Below, piece by piece: positions 5,927-5,944 of a DNA stretch of 5,944 nt (the stretch's first letter is position 1; each line of letters opens with the position of its first letter). Below the pieces are notes generated by a model. The model ran no database searches, was not told the DNA's origin, and saw nothing but the letters and a program-made list of their open reading frames with translations. Location of the stretch: assembly GCA_016214925.1 (NCBI GenBank), contig JACRMO010000099.1:1-5944 (forward strand), read 5' to 3'. The position numbers and the translations under genes were made by a program. The stretch is from Gammaproteobacteria bacterium (GTDB lineage: Bacteria > Pseudomonadota > Gammaproteobacteria > Thiohalobacterales > Thiohalobacteraceae).

Positions 5927-5944
5927 GAAGCTTTGCTCGGGTGG

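Noticed and set aside
1..5944. An undescribed defence, mobile or biosynthetic system
   Set aside because: All coding space is accounted for by known core genes and the gaps are under about 270 bases; only the two junctions and small regulatory structures are unexplained.

Overview
The window is a housekeeping chromosomal segment from a gammaproteobacterium. The order clpX - lon - hupB - tRNAs - ppiD, all on the + strand, is the classic gammaproteobacterial protease/chaperone neighbourhood, and the ClpX, Lon, HU and PpiD sequences resemble the Pseudomonas and E. coli proteins. The genus cannot be fixed from the sequence. A Pseudomonas-like REP hairpin near the right edge agrees with this placement. 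I see no phage, transposon, CRISPR or defence genes.

Layout: (1) 1-672 is the 3' half of clpX, closed by a GC-rich hairpin. (2) 673-895 is a non-coding leader with a sigma-32-type heat-shock promoter and a stem-loop region ahead of lon. (3) 896-3208 is lon, followed by a strong intrinsic terminator. (4) 3261-3470 holds a near-consensus sigma-70 promoter and the hupB leader. (5) 3471-3743 is a hupB reading frame that is genuine HU only to residue 59. It then runs directly into the interior of a tRNA-Val(UAC) gene lacking its first ~14 bases. (6) 3721-3797 is an intact tRNA-Asp(GUC) with a strong terminator behind it. (7) 3915-5828 is a complete ppiD. (8) 5829-5944 is non-coding, with hairpins and a REP-like element.

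The genes form a protein quality-control cluster: ClpX and Lon are ATP-driven cytoplasmic unfoldase/protease components, and PpiD is an inner-membrane-anchored periplasmic chaperone. HU-beta is a nucleoid protein and a known Lon substrate in E. coli.

The most notable features are two apparent deletions about 2.6 kb apart. One removes about 46 codons in frame from the conserved N-terminal domain of lon (junction near 1075). The other fuses hupB to tRNA-Val (junction near 3648). Both hit genes that are normally very conserved. They are either real lesions (reduced genome, mutator or relaxed selection) or, at least as likely, assembly mis-joins. I do not see an undescribed biological system here; the rest is ordinary core genome.
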